DNA from: Taxawa tesnikishii (nom. ined.)
Taxonomy: Eukaryota > Ascomycota > Dothideomycetes > Dothideales
DNA: 64,000 nt
Direction: 5' to 3'
Assembly (NCBI GenBank): GCA_030247885.1
Contig: JAPDRO010000024.1
Span: 372,001 to 436,000 of the forward strand
Shown here: positions 1-12,499 of the stretch, one piece after another
Numbering within the stretch: the stretch's first letter is position 1
How the letters are laid out: each line of letters starts with the position of its first letter
Notes under the pieces: model-generated
What the model was told of the DNA's origin: nothing
The model's database searches: none
Seen by the model: the letters and a program-made list of their open reading frames with translations, nothing else
Position numbers and translations under genes: made by a program

Positions 1-328
1 CAGTAACCCTACATGTCAAAGTAACCAGTCTCATCCACCGCAGTCTTGTTCGTCAACGGGCTCAGGCATTGCATTGTCCGGAACCGGAATTGAGTGCGGA
101 TGAGTAGATCAGAATTGGGTAGGTGGCCTCTGTGGTTTCCTTGTTGCGCATCTCTCTGTTCCGTATGTGTTGGAGATCGAGGGGCCGGACTTGGCTGACG
201 CATCTCTGGACTGCAGAGCTCACATCGATATCGGCTGCTTCAACATCGTGACACAGGGTACGTGTGGGGACTGGAGATTTTCAACGAGACATGGAGTTGG
301 ATTAATGCAGATCCAATCTCTGGTTCCT
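1..328. other. no gene seen at left edge
   Basis: I see no coding region with family resemblance here. The stretch lies downstream of the minus-strand regulator that follows and may hold its 3' untranslated region. Confidence 0.4.
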
Positions 329-2021
329 CTAGGTCAACATTGCCCCTCCTTCATCAGCTCTCTTTTCCCTTCTGACGCTGAACGTGCACCGTGTCATCAA
401 CAAGAGCGGTGAGGAGCGCTGTTTGGCGCCAACCTTCTGTAGTTTGTCCTGGTCAAGGCGCTCTACGTTTCTCCCCAAGCGGAGTGCCTGACCTTCGGCA
501 GTCTCGTTGCATCCTTTCAGACTGTGCAAAAATCTGCCATTGACAGTAAGACATTTCTCAGCTGTAAATAGTCTTGACCAGAGAGCTCTTGTTTGCTGGC
601 CACGCTGCTCAAAATGTGGCCGACGCCCGCGAGTTTTCTGAGTAGTGGTGATCCAATGGCGCGGACGTACTCTGGCGGGATCGTACTCATGCTAGCAATC
701 ATACGTTGAGCTGTTTGGCAGGCGCTCTGAATACTGGCTTCCTCAGAGATGAATGCGAGCATCCTCACTAGATGAATGGGGCAGAAGATGTTGGTAGCCT
801 GGAAGCCGCATCGATTCCTGCCATTGTCCGTGGAACCCGGAAAGGCCTGACTGAATTGAGGAAGCAACCTTTTCTGCACAGCAGACAATCGATCAAGAAC
901 CGAGGCCGTCTCAACCTGAGGCTCGCCACGCAAAATTGTGCCATGCGGGCCGTGTGTGTTACGCGTAGTCCTGAAGCTCACAATGGCATGCTCGAGTAGT
1001 CTGTAAAGATCAGTAGTAGCGTTCCATCCAGAGAACCAGTCTTCAAATTGCCCGTCTCTTCCGGCAACGAATGCCGGGTGATGAATCCCAGAAGGATATT
1101 CTACGCTGCATTGTGCCTCTGGTATGCGGATCAGATGACCCACCACGCAAGCTGTGTGGACCTCGATTCGGTACATCGCTCAGAACAGCCTTCTGCGCAC
1201 TTCTACCTTGCACACGCTGAGCCCTGGCGGCCAGCGCGACTCGTCGTTGAAAGCTTTGCATCCGGACAAGCCAAGATACAACCCAAGATACCTGTGCACG
1301 AGATCAGTGTTTCCGGTTTGTGTTCCAAGTAGTGCCAGAAATCCATAGCTCCGGATAAGATCCAATTCTGTGTGGCTGGTGAAGTCAGCAGGAACCAGAC
1401 GGATGGCTTCAGCAAGGTAATCCAGGGCAAAGGTTGTACAGTCTGCCGGTGACAGTTCATCGCTGAATAGAGCTCCGTTTTCTGCATGTTGCGCACTGAG
1501 GGCACACGTCGCCATGAGGCTCATATAGTCCGAGGGCGTGGCGGGAAAGGTGTCATCTGTCCAGCCTACATAAATCTCCCTCTCGCAGTACAGTGGGAAG
1601 CTGGATGCTTAGCAGACGTGGAAGAACTGGAAGCAATGGATAACGTACATAGGATGCACAGTATCGAGGTACACGTCCAGCAGCGAGGTAATAACCTTAC
1701 GATTACGCAGATTATCGGGCGCCTGAATGCCTCCTCCGAGCAGCGGAATGCATTGAGGCTCTGACGTGGATGCAGGTGCAGGTGTCGCTAAGCTTGCTCC
1801 TGTAGTACGAGGTTTGGTACTCTTTTCTTGGGCTGCCTCAGTCGCGTACATAGTTGGCCAAATTCGATGCACGGAAGGCAGCTAGGCGTTTCTTTAGGCC
1901 TGGTGCCACTGCTGATATCTTCGGCCGGCGGCTGTCTGCATTTCAACCCACGCTTGTGGCACCAGTCGCAGGCTTGTGTTATACGACGCTGATTTCTTAC
2001 CGGTAGAAAGGCAGGGTCCAT
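329..2021 (-). pseudogene. Zn(II)2Cys6 fungal transcription factor, damaged
   Basis: A fungal binuclear-zinc regulator with the fungal-specific middle homology region. The start at 2021 is followed by CDWCHKRGLKC and then CLPCIEFGQLC, giving Cx2Cx6C and Cx2Cx6C halves separated by a long loop. A 48-nt intron (1648-1601, GTACGT...CTAAG...CAG) joins HPI to FPLYCERE. The middle region (TVHPIFPLYCEREIYVGW, DESRWPPG, EVRRRLF) and C-terminus are family-typical. Three faults are visible. One base is missing near 1820, where KKR should continue as GTKPRT. One T is missing from the run near 528, where MADF should continue as LHSLKG. A TGA near 1180-1182 stands where the family has the Trp of RRRLFW; the frame is the same on both sides. 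The two one-base losses fit the window-wide homopolymer pattern, but the TGA does not. Target genes are unknown. With the two bases restored it would be about 548 codons. Confidence 0.75.
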
Positions 2022-2904
2022 GTCAAGTCCTCTAGCCGACCGAGTCAAGATACATTGCGGTTGAATTGACAAACGAGGTCATTAACGCAAAAGGAAACAT
2101 ACAGTGTCTGAACTGTTCCCGGATGCCCGGAGAAACTCATCTCGAGAAAACAAGATGGAAGTAAAACACCATTACTCGTACAATTTCTCGATTAAGGGAA
2201 ACACTCGAGTACAACGGTCCTCCCTCCCTCTTCCATTCAGAGGGTGGAAAGGGTGTGGGACGCACAAGACAAGATGGGGGTAGATAAGGTAGGGAGAGCG
2301 GGACGAAGTCTACGCAATGCGGTATGACAAATACGCATGACGACAAACATCTCATCCCATCACGGCGAGAACATGAAATCCCGCCTGAACTTATCGCCTT
2401 TTCTAGCATGAATATTCTCGTCAGATATTTATGCATCTTCTGTTCTGTATGATACTGGTCGTTTGTTTCGAATGTAATAATTGATGCTGAGCTTGAGTAG
2501 CATAGAAATCGAAGAAAGAATTCTTGCGTAGATCAGATCATGGTGACAAATGCCATCACGCGACCACTTACCGCCTCAGGTAGCATGGTCTCGAGGGTAG
2601 ATGCCCTCTTCCCTTACCAGCTTCTCGTTCGTTCGGCAACACTTTCGGTGTCTAGAGGTTCGAAAGGCCAGAAGTCGTCTGGGGATATGTCCCATTGTAA
2701 GCATCAGCTCTGCGCCGGCCTTCAGAGAGTAGCAAGCAAGTCACTGCAATACGATTGTGATTGTCAAGCACCCCTCCAACAAAGCGCACAACATGTTTCG
2801 AAAAATTTGAAATTAGCATTATAAAAATCTATACAAGCCTGCCCATTTCAGGCCCCCGATATCCTTTTTCACGCCAGGCACCTTGCAATTCCCACTTTTC
2901 CTTC
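2022..2904. other. intergenic, promoter of regulator and 3' end of ERG5
   Basis: About 0.9 kb between the regulator's start and the ERG5 stop. Open frames here are short and lack family resemblance. It probably carries the regulator's promoter and the ERG5 3' untranslated region. Confidence 0.4.
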
Positions 2905-4662
2905 TCACCTCCTCTCGGAGAAAGTAAGCAAGCAGTCATCTTGCGGGAAGATCGTAGCGAAGACCTTAATCTGCTCACTGAGCGGTGTAACCTCATGCTG
3001 CCAATCCAGCATCATACTGGCCTTTCCGATCATAGCCATGAGGTTGAGGGTAGCGTAGGTCTGGCCGATACAGTAGTGCGGGCCGGTGCCGAAGACAAGC
3101 CAATTCTTGACCTGCTTCTCGGCATCGCCGGTGATCCAGCGGTCCGGGTCGAAAGAGTCGGGATTAGGGTACGCTTCGGGGTCGTGGAGGGCTGGGTAGG
3201 TTGTGGGGACGATCATGGAACCTGTGACGTTGATGTTAGCAGGGGAACCAGAGGATGAGCCGAGACGAGAGATTTACCCTTCTTGACAGTATAAGTATCG
3301 GTAACGGGGAAGTCCTTCTTCACAAGGTATGGCACCATGAGGACGGGTGGGCGGTAGCGTAGGGTCTCCTTGACAACTGCCCTGGTGTACGTCGAGCTCT
3401 CCAGCAGGTCCATGGTGAGCGGGGCGTTCCTGTCACCGTTGCGCAGGCGCAGGTTCTCTTCGCGTACCTTGTCGAGAAGGTCCGGACGGTCTGCCATGAT
3501 CTGGAACAGCCAAGTGCAGGCGCTGCTGGTGGCATCTTGCGAAGCGAACAGAAAAGTGAACAGGGTCTGGGCAATCTCGAAGTCGGTGAAGGTACGGATG
3601 TTCTGGGCTGGCTTCTCGGACTCGCCAACCATCTCGCCCTTTGCGATCCTCTCGCGGTATTTCTCAGATTCGATCATGGACTTGACCCAGCCGTCCAGAA
3701 TGCAGCCGACGCTGCCACCAGCAGCCATCCTGACCTTGCTCTTTGCGGCGCACTTTGCGAACTCATCCAGAACCATATCCGAAGCCTTCTTGCCGTACCA
3801 AGTCTTGGTGAATGGAAGGATAATCGGGAAGTTGACAAGCTCAAGAGCCGCGGTGATGTAGTAGTAGTCGACGGAGATTCTCTTAACAACCTCATCGCTC
3901 ATGTAGTGACCTACGAAAGTTCGGCAAGAAACAGCGCACTGGAGCTCCCTGAACTCAGGCATAAATGCTGTGGGCTTTCCGGCGTGCTCCTGCGAAACCT
4001 TCAAGAACTTATCAAAGTACGTGTTGTAGACCTCCTCTTGGCCGGGCAGATATGACTCCAGCGCCTGGCGGGTGAAAAGACCGTTCAATCCCTTGCGGTA
4101 GTCCACGTGTGCCTTTCCGTCCAAGAAGACCCAGTTAGTGGGACGGAGCAGCTTGTGGGCGATGTCCACAACGCATGGCTTGACGTAGGTAGGGAGTTGA
4201 GGACCTTGCGCGCCATGTCGCGAGTAGAGGCGATGACGACGAATCTGGCTTCGATTTAGCGAAATTCCACTGCATGGAGCAGACTGACAACTTACTTGTG
4301 GAAGACAGAGACGCAGCTCAGAGGGCCACTCATCCACTTGGCGTGGTACTTCTCGAACTTCGGGTTCACAGACTCGAGGAATGGGCCGATGAAGGGCATT
4401 TTGAAGCGGGGCCCTTCGATGGTTCCCTTCTGGACAATATAGCTGACTAGCAAGCTGTCAGTTCATGCGCCTGAAAGCATGAAGACCTGCTGGACACACT
4501 CTGATCGTATGCGACAAGGGACAGCAGGATGGTGATAGCAAGAGACCACCCATTGACTCTACTAAGGAGAGTAGAGATCAAGTTCTCGCTGGAGACGCTG
4601 ACCTTCGCGAAGGCCGCATCGGCCGTCGGAGAGGCGTAGGTTGCGTTCATTGCCGCCGCCAT
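2905..4662 (-). CDS. ERG5: sterol C-22 desaturase, cytochrome P450 CYP61
   Basis: ERG5/CYP61 introduces the C-22 double bond in the late ergosterol pathway and is an endoplasmic-reticulum protein. The predicted protein is about 535 residues, normal for the family. It starts [11 protein letters not shown] and has an N-terminal membrane segment (about residues 38-52). It contains FASQDATSS (I helix), KETLRYRPP (ExxR) and the haem loop [10 protein letters not shown]. Three introns fit: 4486-4443, 4295-4245 ([11 protein letters not shown]) and 3277-3222 ([12 protein letters not shown]). One base is missing at the C run around 4192-4194: VLNS should read on into [15 protein letters not shown], and adding one C also makes total exon length divisible by three. 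I read this as a sequence error. A start further upstream is possible but less like the family. It shares a 505-bp divergent promoter with the TatD-like gene. Confidence 0.93.
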
Positions 4663-5167
4663 GGTTAGGAGCGCTCCTACTAAGGAAAGTGGTATTTCCA
4701 CGTAGATCGGAAGGGCGAAACGCGTATTCGGGAGCAAGACGCTTGAACTGGTCAATTGAGAACCGAACAGAAGACCAAGGAATCCCTCGCTTTCCTGCAA
4801 CAGAAAGAACGACAGTGAGCACCTTTCAGGAGGTGGGGAGGTGCAAAAAGAGTGGCCAAGGAGAAGGAGGGGATGGCGGCGTAGATGTTTAATGAGGCAA
4901 TGCTAGCATTAATCAGAAATCAGACGATTTGATCGGCATCTGTTTCTTCCGAACCGAAAGGGTCCGAGTCTTGGCGAGATAGAGCGCAGACTAATACTAA
5001 TTGAACACAGATCTCAGGCACAATCTAATCTCTTCCATCAATCTGTACTGCCGCCCATAGATCCATTTTACGCAAGACCAGACGTCACTCTTGCGGAGAG
5101 TAAGTGAAACATCAAAGCAAAAGGTTCTACCTGCAACAACTCGCAGCAAGCTATGCCCTAGATCAAA
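4663..5167. promoter_or_regulatory. divergent promoter ERG5 / TatD-like gene
   Basis: The 505 bp between two genes transcribed away from each other must hold both promoters and 5' untranslated regions. I did not identify a specific sterol-response or other operator. Confidence 0.5.
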
Positions 5168-6429
5168 ATGACAGATAGTGCATCAGATGCGTTCCCTTGG
5201 CAGTTGGGTGTCTTCGATGCCCATTGCCATCCGACGGACACTATGGACAATGTCTCCGCTATACCAGGCATGCGAGCAAAGGTCCTCACCATCATGGCCA
5301 CACGCGCCCAAGATCAAGAACTCGTAGCCCAGACCGCAGACAAGATGGGGATCAGGAAGGAAGACGCTAAGAACACAGCCGACGACTGGAGGTAGGTGAG
5401 CACGACAAGAGTACATCTTCACTGTGCCGTGCCTTGTGCGTGTCTTCAACGTCCTGACAACAGTTCAGCAAAGAGCTGAAAGTAGTGCCATGCTTCGGCT
5501 GGCATCCTTGGTTCTCACATCAAATGTTCGATGATACGGCTTATGACGGCGCACAATCTCTCTCGAACGAACAGAAGATTCAACACTACCAAGCCGTGTT
5601 GACACCCAAGTCCGACAACACCGACTTCTTGCTCGCGCTCCCTGACCCACGACCCTTCTCACACTTTCTAGCCACAACCAAGGAGTATTTACAAAAGTAT
5701 CCTCTCGCACTCATTGGGGAAGTAGGCCTGGACAAACAATTTCGGATACCTGAGGCCTGGATGCCAGAACAGAAAGGCAGTAGAGATGACGCATTAACAC
5801 CCGGCGGACGCGAGGGACGGAAACTGAGTCCTTATAGGGTGTCTATGGAACACCAGAGAAAGGTGCTGCTTGCACAACTTCGCCTTGCAGGAGAGATGGG
5901 TAGAGCAGTATCGTGCCATGGCGTGCAAGCCCATGGAGTCGTCTTTGAGACCCTGTCAGAAACATGGAAAGGACATGAAAGAAAAGCCCCCAGCAAACGG
6001 GAGCGCAAACGCGAAGCCGCACTACAAAAGACACAGGGATCCGCTGCAGAAGACGACGAGCATGACCCAGAAAGCAGTGACGTCGGCCCGAAACCGTATC
6101 CGCCGCGGATATGTCTGCATTCGTTTTCCGGCCCTGCGGATGCCGTTAGACAATATCTGAAAGCACCATCCCCGGCTGACATCTTTTTCTCCTTTTCTAC
6201 TGTCATCAACTTCGGCTCTGGATCGGCCAAGACCGAAGCTACCATCAAGGAGGTTCCTGCGGAAAAGATTCTCGTAGAAAGCGATCTGCATATGGCAGGC
6301 GACCGCATGGATAGCTATCTGGAGGAAATCATACGTAAGATATGTGAGCTCAAGGGTTGGGGTTTGGAGGAGGGTGTAAAGCAGTTGGGCAGGAATTGGA
6401 AAAGATTTATCTTTGGCCTTGTGGACTGA
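5168..6429 (+). CDS. TatD-family metal-dependent hydrolase, Scn1-like
   Basis: A TatD/Cut9-interacting Scn1-type protein of 394 residues. TatD proteins are metal-dependent phosphoesterases with nuclease activity in several members; the substrate of the fungal Scn1 branch is less clear. Seen in order: FDAHCHPTD (the HxH metal motif) near residue 18, [24 protein letters not shown] (the conserved Glu), [10 protein letters not shown], a charged Lys/Arg-rich insert typical of the fungal branch, CLHSFSG and LVESDLH (the last Asp ligand). One intron, 5392-5468, joins DDW to [10 protein letters not shown], and the exons sum to 395 codons without any frame break. It is transcribed divergently from ERG5. 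Confidence 0.9.
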
Positions 6430-7072
6430 GTAAAGAGTGATAGTGGTTCGGTCTTAGCCATGTTGAGAATGGACTGCGGCAGAGGAAGGTACCAATGCCT
6501 TCACGAACCGGCATGACTATCGATTGCTCTTGGTTGTACATCAGCGGAGGACTGGCGGTCGGTGGTAGCCAGGTATAAAAGCCTTTCATGTTTTCTTTGC
6601 TCTCAATCGTTATGATATGCAAATACTCGCATCCTGAAGTCCTCGTTTCGGACACATGATTCAGTTGACCAAAAGTTTGCATCACTCCCTCTCCGTGAAT
6701 ACGTTTGGTCGTCACGCACGGTATGCTTGAGCTTCCTCAGCTACCTCATGAACGGCGCGATGCAGTGTTCACCCTCAAGGATGACCACGTGGGCAACGTG
6801 TCCCGTGACCTTCGAGACCAGAGGTGAACGATCCCACAGCCTCTTATTGCGAGGGTCCAGTTTATTCACACGCTTCTTGCGTCGAAACTTCGTATCAGAG
6901 TATTGTTTCCTGTCCCCTCTCCTTACCCCTCAAACCGTCATAACCGGTAACATTCCTGATAAAGTCAATAGCTTACAGCATTCCTCTTCAGGCAACCGAA
7001 GTCGTCTCTCGAATTTGGTATCTGCTACAACTGTGACTGGTCTTCGAGCTTAGCGCCTACTGTTAAGTAGTC
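6430..7072. other. intergenic, nothing recognised
   Basis: About 640 bp between the TatD-like gene and copy A of the tandem pair, both on the plus strand. No family-like reading frame is visible. It probably holds the 3' end of the first and the promoter of the second. Confidence 0.4.
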
Positions 7073-9055
7073 ATGGAGTTTGATCAAGTCTTTGCGGAGC
7101 CGTTCGGAAAGAAGCCTTCTCTTACTCATCAGGCTATGTGGAACCTCCAGCGTTTTCCGCCGATCCTACAGACGCATGTACACCGTCGAGTACTTGGACT
7201 GAACAGGCAAGCGTGGTACGTGTAACGTCCCTGGAAGCTGAACTTGTGTTCTAAGAGATACAGTTGACGGACCATCTCGATGTCCACGGCGAACAGGAAG
7301 AATCCGAAAGCACTCAGCAGCCGTCGTCTTATGCCCCATCTCCTAACCGATCCTATATACCTGGTATCCCTTACAGCTGGTCTGGGCAACTAGCTCTACC
7401 ACCTGTTCCCTCGGTCCACCCGTCTTTTGTGTTGAGGTCTTCCCAGAGCGTGGTTCCCCGAATGCGGAGAGTCATCTCTGAGCAATCCTCCGGACAAAAA
7501 TTCAGCCTCAGTACGGCCTTTACAGCGTGCCTCAAGCCCGCACGAAGGTCGTCAAAACACTACCAACCTCGAGAAAGCGAAAAGCTACTGGTAAGCCCAG
7601 CAGCAATAGCGGTAGCTCCGACAACTCGACACCCAGATCTGTCACAAGGCTCTCAAAGATACCTGTTCTTCCGAAGGAATACACCCCAGAATATGTCCTC
7701 CAGAAATTTGCCATGTATCTCCAGGGGAGAACATACTCAAGGTCAATCTCAAGTACAGTAACAAGGACATTTACGAGCGGATCATCCGTTATGACAAAGA
7801 CAATCCCGAACCAGATCATATCAAGGACGTATCTACGATCGCTCAGCGCCTTCGAGTCGCTATTCTCAAAGGGCGCAACACAAAGGGACCGGCTATGAAA
7901 AAGAAGACCAGCTGCACCAAGCTGAAAGGCAGAAGCTCACCGGCAAAAAGGGCAGGCCTCGTAAGAAGGCTTTTAAACAAGTGAAAATCAGAAGAACGCA
8001 CATCCCTCACTCTGTGCAACCTCTACACACTCCGGCGTCTCCGGCCAATCTCGCCGTTCCTCAGGTCGACTTCGACGTCGCCGGGGTTATACTTCCATCG
8101 TCTTCGGATGATACTGTGATCACGCCTTGGCGGGGTGCTTCGTGTCAACCATCGCTCTCTTCTGGCACGACTTCCTTTTCATTGCCACTCTCTGAGACGT
8201 CTTTGCCGTTTTCTTCATCGAAAGTCTCGCCCGACCTTCCTCAACACTCCAAGGTTGCGAACCTCTTCACAGCGGCTCTATTTGCTGAGCTCTCCTATAC
8301 CCCGGACGTTCTCCAACCATCAGACTCCCAGCCTCTGTTGCTTCCGATTGGCGATCTGGCTGCATTTCCACGCTGCACCTATTCCGGCTCTACTTCAGCG
8401 ATGATAGCAGCACCCTCGACCTACAACAATGGAGGGAACTTCCTCAGTCACACACAACAGGCTACACCGTCTAGCTTCTCAAACTCTCCTGACCTGAACT
8501 TCAATATCTCCTTTCGCGCCGTTTCTTCGGGTGGACTCTACGATCCACACACGTCAGAGTCACCCATTACTACGAGCAGTACTCGCCATGATTCCCTTGC
8601 CGGAAGTCGTGGCTGTGGAAGTGATGGAATCTTCACTTCTCCTATGTTCAACGCCTCATTTGCACAGCCGGCCGCCTGTGCTCCCGGCTCTCTGATCAAG
8701 GATCAACACCCCCTCCCAAGAGCCTCTTTCAAGCAACGAATTTTCCTGTGTCAATGCAGGACAAATCAGCCCAGCGGCTTTCTTCTTTCCGGACAACTGG
8801 GATATGAGTGGTCTTCCTGCCCCTTACAATTCCGGCCCTGCGACGGATGAAGCCGAGATTGGGAACGGCGAACTTAGTCACCAAGCTACCTTGCCGTTGT
8901 CTTCGAGTGGCAGCCCACCTAGCGGTTCAGAGCCGGGGGTAGTTTGTGAACTAGCTACTCTTGACTTTCGCGACCACCTTGACAGTATCCAGCACGGAGG
9001 GTTAGCCCGAGATCAAGCGTATGAGGAGATTGAACACTGGATCTTCGGACGTTAG
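7073..9055 (+). CDS. unrecognised nuclear-looking protein, tandem copy A with AT-hook-like motif
   Basis: I do not recognise the family. The frame begins MEFDQVFAEPF and runs through a 48-nt intron (7216-7263, GTACGT...GATACAG). It continues through Ser/Pro-rich sequence, a basic patch SRKRKATG, and a conserved block LPKEYTPEYVLQKF then GENILKVNLKYSNKDIYERI then KDVSTIAQRLR. This block matches copy B. It is followed by KKGRPRKK, which resembles an AT-hook, and then about 350 residues of low-complexity Ser/Thr/Pro sequence ending at IFGR. Reading this way requires one extra base at four homopolymers (T run 7153-7156, A run 7496-7500, G run 7724-7727, A run 7945-7949) and a two-base change near 8711. 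With those, the length is 647 codons. The breaks match the error type seen in housekeeping genes, so copy A may be whole; true decay is the alternative. A chromatin or transcription role is inferred only from the basic and AT-hook-like motifs. Confidence 0.55.
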
Positions 9056-9943
9056 TACTGAGCACATGATATGGATGGGGTGGCACATTGATGATGGGTA
9101 GCGAGAACGCTCGGTAGTTCAAGAACCGCGGATGAGGTACTAAATATCGCTCCTGCACAAGCATCTCTGTCCTTGCAGAGCAGCAGCTGGTTAGTTTGCT
9201 TTTCTTTGTCCGCCTTCGTAAGGGTTTGCTTTTCCTTGGGGTATGCATTTGGAAATGCCTCTTTGCGTGGGCTCTGTTATTTGGTTGTCTCACTTCATGC
9301 AATAGTACTATACAAAGATGATGAGGTGGAACAAAGGAAAAGCAGTTTTTACTGGTCATTCCAGAGAAACATCTCCTTTGTCTCGGAGACGCCATGCTGA
9401 CTGTGTTTCTTCATTACAAAGAGATTTTCTCAACTGCGCTGCTGCACGCATAAACGCAAAAGTCTATATCTTGCTCAGGCAAACAGGCTCGCGTTCTCGT
9501 CCTGTTCCACCCTGCGATAGAAAAGTTCCACGGCCCTCGCTGCAATGCTTCATAATGACCACAACTCGTCTGCTCAGTGCATGAACAGCAGGGATGTCAG
9601 GCCATTCAAGGTCTCATGGCTGGCCCATGTTCAGCTTACTACTCGTCAATTGCCATGCTCAATAGTTGCCCTCTTCGCTATAACATTCCTCATGGCAGCT
9701 CACCATGCCTGGATACCTGACGCGGGCTGATCAACGCCATTCTTATAGCTTTGCCGGCATCCAGTCAGAGGATTTCCAGGACACAACATCTGGGCATGGT
9801 GCTTACTTTCAACGTCCTTCCGCGAAACTTAAACAGCGTTCACTTGATCCGACATCAAACATACGCCAAGACTCTCACAGTACAACACCCAACATGATTC
9901 GCATTCACTATGTCGCTCGCGTTCGTTTCGCAATAACATATAC
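9056..9943. other. intergenic between the tandem relatives
   Basis: Nearly 0.9 kb with no family-like frame. It probably holds the 3' end of copy A and the promoter of copy B. Confidence 0.4.
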
Positions 9944-12447
9944 ATGAACGATCACGGACCCTGCCTGCTTCTTCTCTCCATCAACTCCTCGGAATCTTCG
10001 AAAAGCACGACCAACCTCAACAATACTAAACCGACTTCCGACCCCTTTGCTTCAAACCCCTGGAAGGTACACCCGCCCAAACCACAGACCGGGATGGATC
10101 AGCTCAAGCTTCAGCTTCTCAATACCTTACAATCGGCCGCTCAGACTCCGCATGACAATATGAAGTATGGCTTTGTGTTCAACAATTCCTAGTACAGTAT
10201 TGGCAGGGTTTCGACGAGGCCAACTTCACCGACAACAACAAAACTGTAACTCTGCACACTCCTGGGGATCCGGGCATAGTCAATGCAGCTCGCTGGGCGT
10301 ACACTGCACAGTATCTTGCGCGGAGTAACATCCTCCGCGCCATGGCTGAGAGCTTACACAGCTTCGCTGAGGACGACGTCGTAAGGACCTTGAACGCAAA
10401 AGACTTGGGCAACATGTTCCAGCGATCTTCCACTCATGCTGATTTGGCGGCGCATCTCGGGAGAGAAATTGCACAAGATGACGGCGAACCTCCTCATGTT
10501 GGCCGCCGCACCGGCGATTATCTGGCAGTTGAAGGAGCATTGGTCCGTGGTCTAGTGGTCCTAAAGGAGGTGTTTAAGATATACGGTGAGCTTTTCGATC
10601 TTGGCCTGATCTTGCCGGATCCGGATGGTAGTGGCTTCTTTCCCATGTACGTTGGTCTAGAGGGAACATCAGCACCCAAGATCTTGTGGATGTTGTGCCA
10701 GACACAGACTCTGCAGGACGGTGCCGTGGCATTCCAGTTCTCTGGCTTCTCACCAATAGGGCAGAACAACATCATCAACCCAGACTCGAACGCTGCGATG
10801 GGGCAGGTCTCTAACTCTCAGAGACTGTTGGATTCTGATGTGGACGATATGTCGGATCTTGTCCCTTGTTCATCCCCTCGAGCATATCATCATGGCGCCA
10901 ACAACGATGTTGGGGATCATAGAGAGGAGCAGGGAGGGCTTGTCACGACACAAGAACCTGCTCAGCCATGGAATACTCCACCTGCTGGGCAGTGTCACCG
11001 CGGTGAAGCCTACCACTGGAACTATATCCACAGCGTTTCGCCCGGCACCCGCTGTCTGTTCGATTATCATGGCTCGCTATCAGATTATGGCCCAAGCCAG
11101 GCGGGTGGATCTACAACAATGGAGGACGCTCAGATGCCCTCGGACCTCCCAATTCCAAGCCAGTATGGTTCGGACAGTGTGGTCTCCATCTTCCCCCATA
11201 ACCGCACAGCGGCCCTTTCGAGTGGCATCCTACAGTCGTCAGTCGAGCGTCAAACGGGATCTATAACATTACACGACAATACTCAGTCATCCAGCATTCA
11301 ACCTTCTCAGGGCAAGTCTTCAGGCAAGCGGAAGCGTGCCCAAGGCGACAATGGGAGTGATTTGGATGGGAAAGCAAATGAGCCAGACGGCATCAACAAG
11401 CCGCGTCCTCCTCCCAAAGCAGTTTTGACAAAGCGTGGCAAGTGCAAGACAATCAATAACGTGGACGATCTACCTGATCACCTCACTGCTGACGAGATAC
11501 ACGACCACTACCCGCACAGGTGGGGACGGGAGAACTTACTGAGGGCGCTGGCGTGGAACACCGAAGCAACTCTCTTCCGACGCTACCACCAGATCCGTGA
11601 TGCGAATCCCCATTCTCGACTACCGCATATGACGGACGTATCAACGATTGCAGCACGCAGGCAGCTAGCTGTGGGAAATAGGGCTGACGCGAACGGCACC
11701 AGTTACCGTGTGGAGGAAGATGCTCATAACAGGAGCCAAGAGAGGAACCTTCGCATTCGTGACAATGGCGGCCCAGTCGGCACTGGCATCCCGGGCATGG
11801 AGAGCCCACCACCGGCTGCCGCGGTCCCGGCACATATTCCTACCCTTACGTCAACTCTCCAGCCGCAGACTCCTGCGTTCCGGCCAACTGGCTCGATCCG
11901 GGCTCCCGTTCCAGGACCAAATGCTCAGCTTCAACTTCCGCGTTCCGACGGCGTGATGCCCCAGTGTTACGCCCAAGCTTCAAACCCGGGTGTTTCGAAT
12001 GGCCCACAGTTTCCCGGGCTCGGAAATGGAGCGAACGGTTTCCACCCAGCGCAGCTCCAGTACATGTTACCGATCACACGCCGCGCACACCGACACCTCC
12101 CTGGCTACATTGGCACACTCCCTAGTAACGATGGAGTTCAGCGCAGGACCACGTTCAACTTTCTAACCGGTGGATGGGACAGGGTTGTGGAGGTTTTCTC
12201 TTACCTGAACACCGCACCGCCATTGGAGATACGAGCACCCCGGATTGTGCGTCAAAGTTCTGCATATCGGCTCGAGCAGCTTCAGGTGGGGGTGACTCAA
12301 GTAGGGCAAAAGGACGCTGACGACGATCAAGCCGATCAACCAGCGGAGTACAAGAGAGATAGGGAGGACGAAGGAGTGGGGCACGCCGAGCCAGTGCAGG
12401 TCGACGTCGCCATGTTCGGCCTCGCTAATGGCGATGACCTTGACTAG
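9944..12447 (+). CDS. unrecognised protein, tandem copy B
   Basis: A long, mostly open gene. From 10342 to the stop at 12447 the frame is unbroken (701 codons). Upstream, MDQLKLQLLNTLQ (ATG at 10094, with another in-frame ATG at 9944) reads through NMKYGFVFNN into FLVQYWQGFDEANF if one T is restored at 10186-10187. The total is then 834 residues. The first 180 residues look folded (SNILRAMAESLHSFAEDDVV, LKEVFKIYGELFDLGL). A disordered middle, a basic patch SGKRKRAQG and the shared block follow: LPDHLTADEIHDHYPHRW, GRENLLRALAWNTEATLF, then DVSTIAARRQLAV. The end is Pro-rich and acidic. The shared block aligns with copy A over about 68 residues in the same place after a basic patch. I recognise no catalytic motif. 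Start choice is uncertain. Confidence 0.6.
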
Positions 12448-12499
12448 GACACTATTAAGCAAGTAATCGATATGATTGTATACAGTGGTGCGATATCCC

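Noticed and set aside
1180-1182. RIP as the cause of TGG to TGA in the first regulator
   Set aside because: RIP at CpA on the opposite strand would turn TGG into TAG; TGA needs change at CpC, so the usual RIP context does not fit.
1760-1860. A 98-nt intron (GTACCA...TTCAG) instead of a frame break after KKR in the first regulator
   Set aside because: It would keep the frame, but it removes TKPRT, which matches the usual continuation KKRGTKPRT; a single lost G is the better fit. It remains a weaker alternative.
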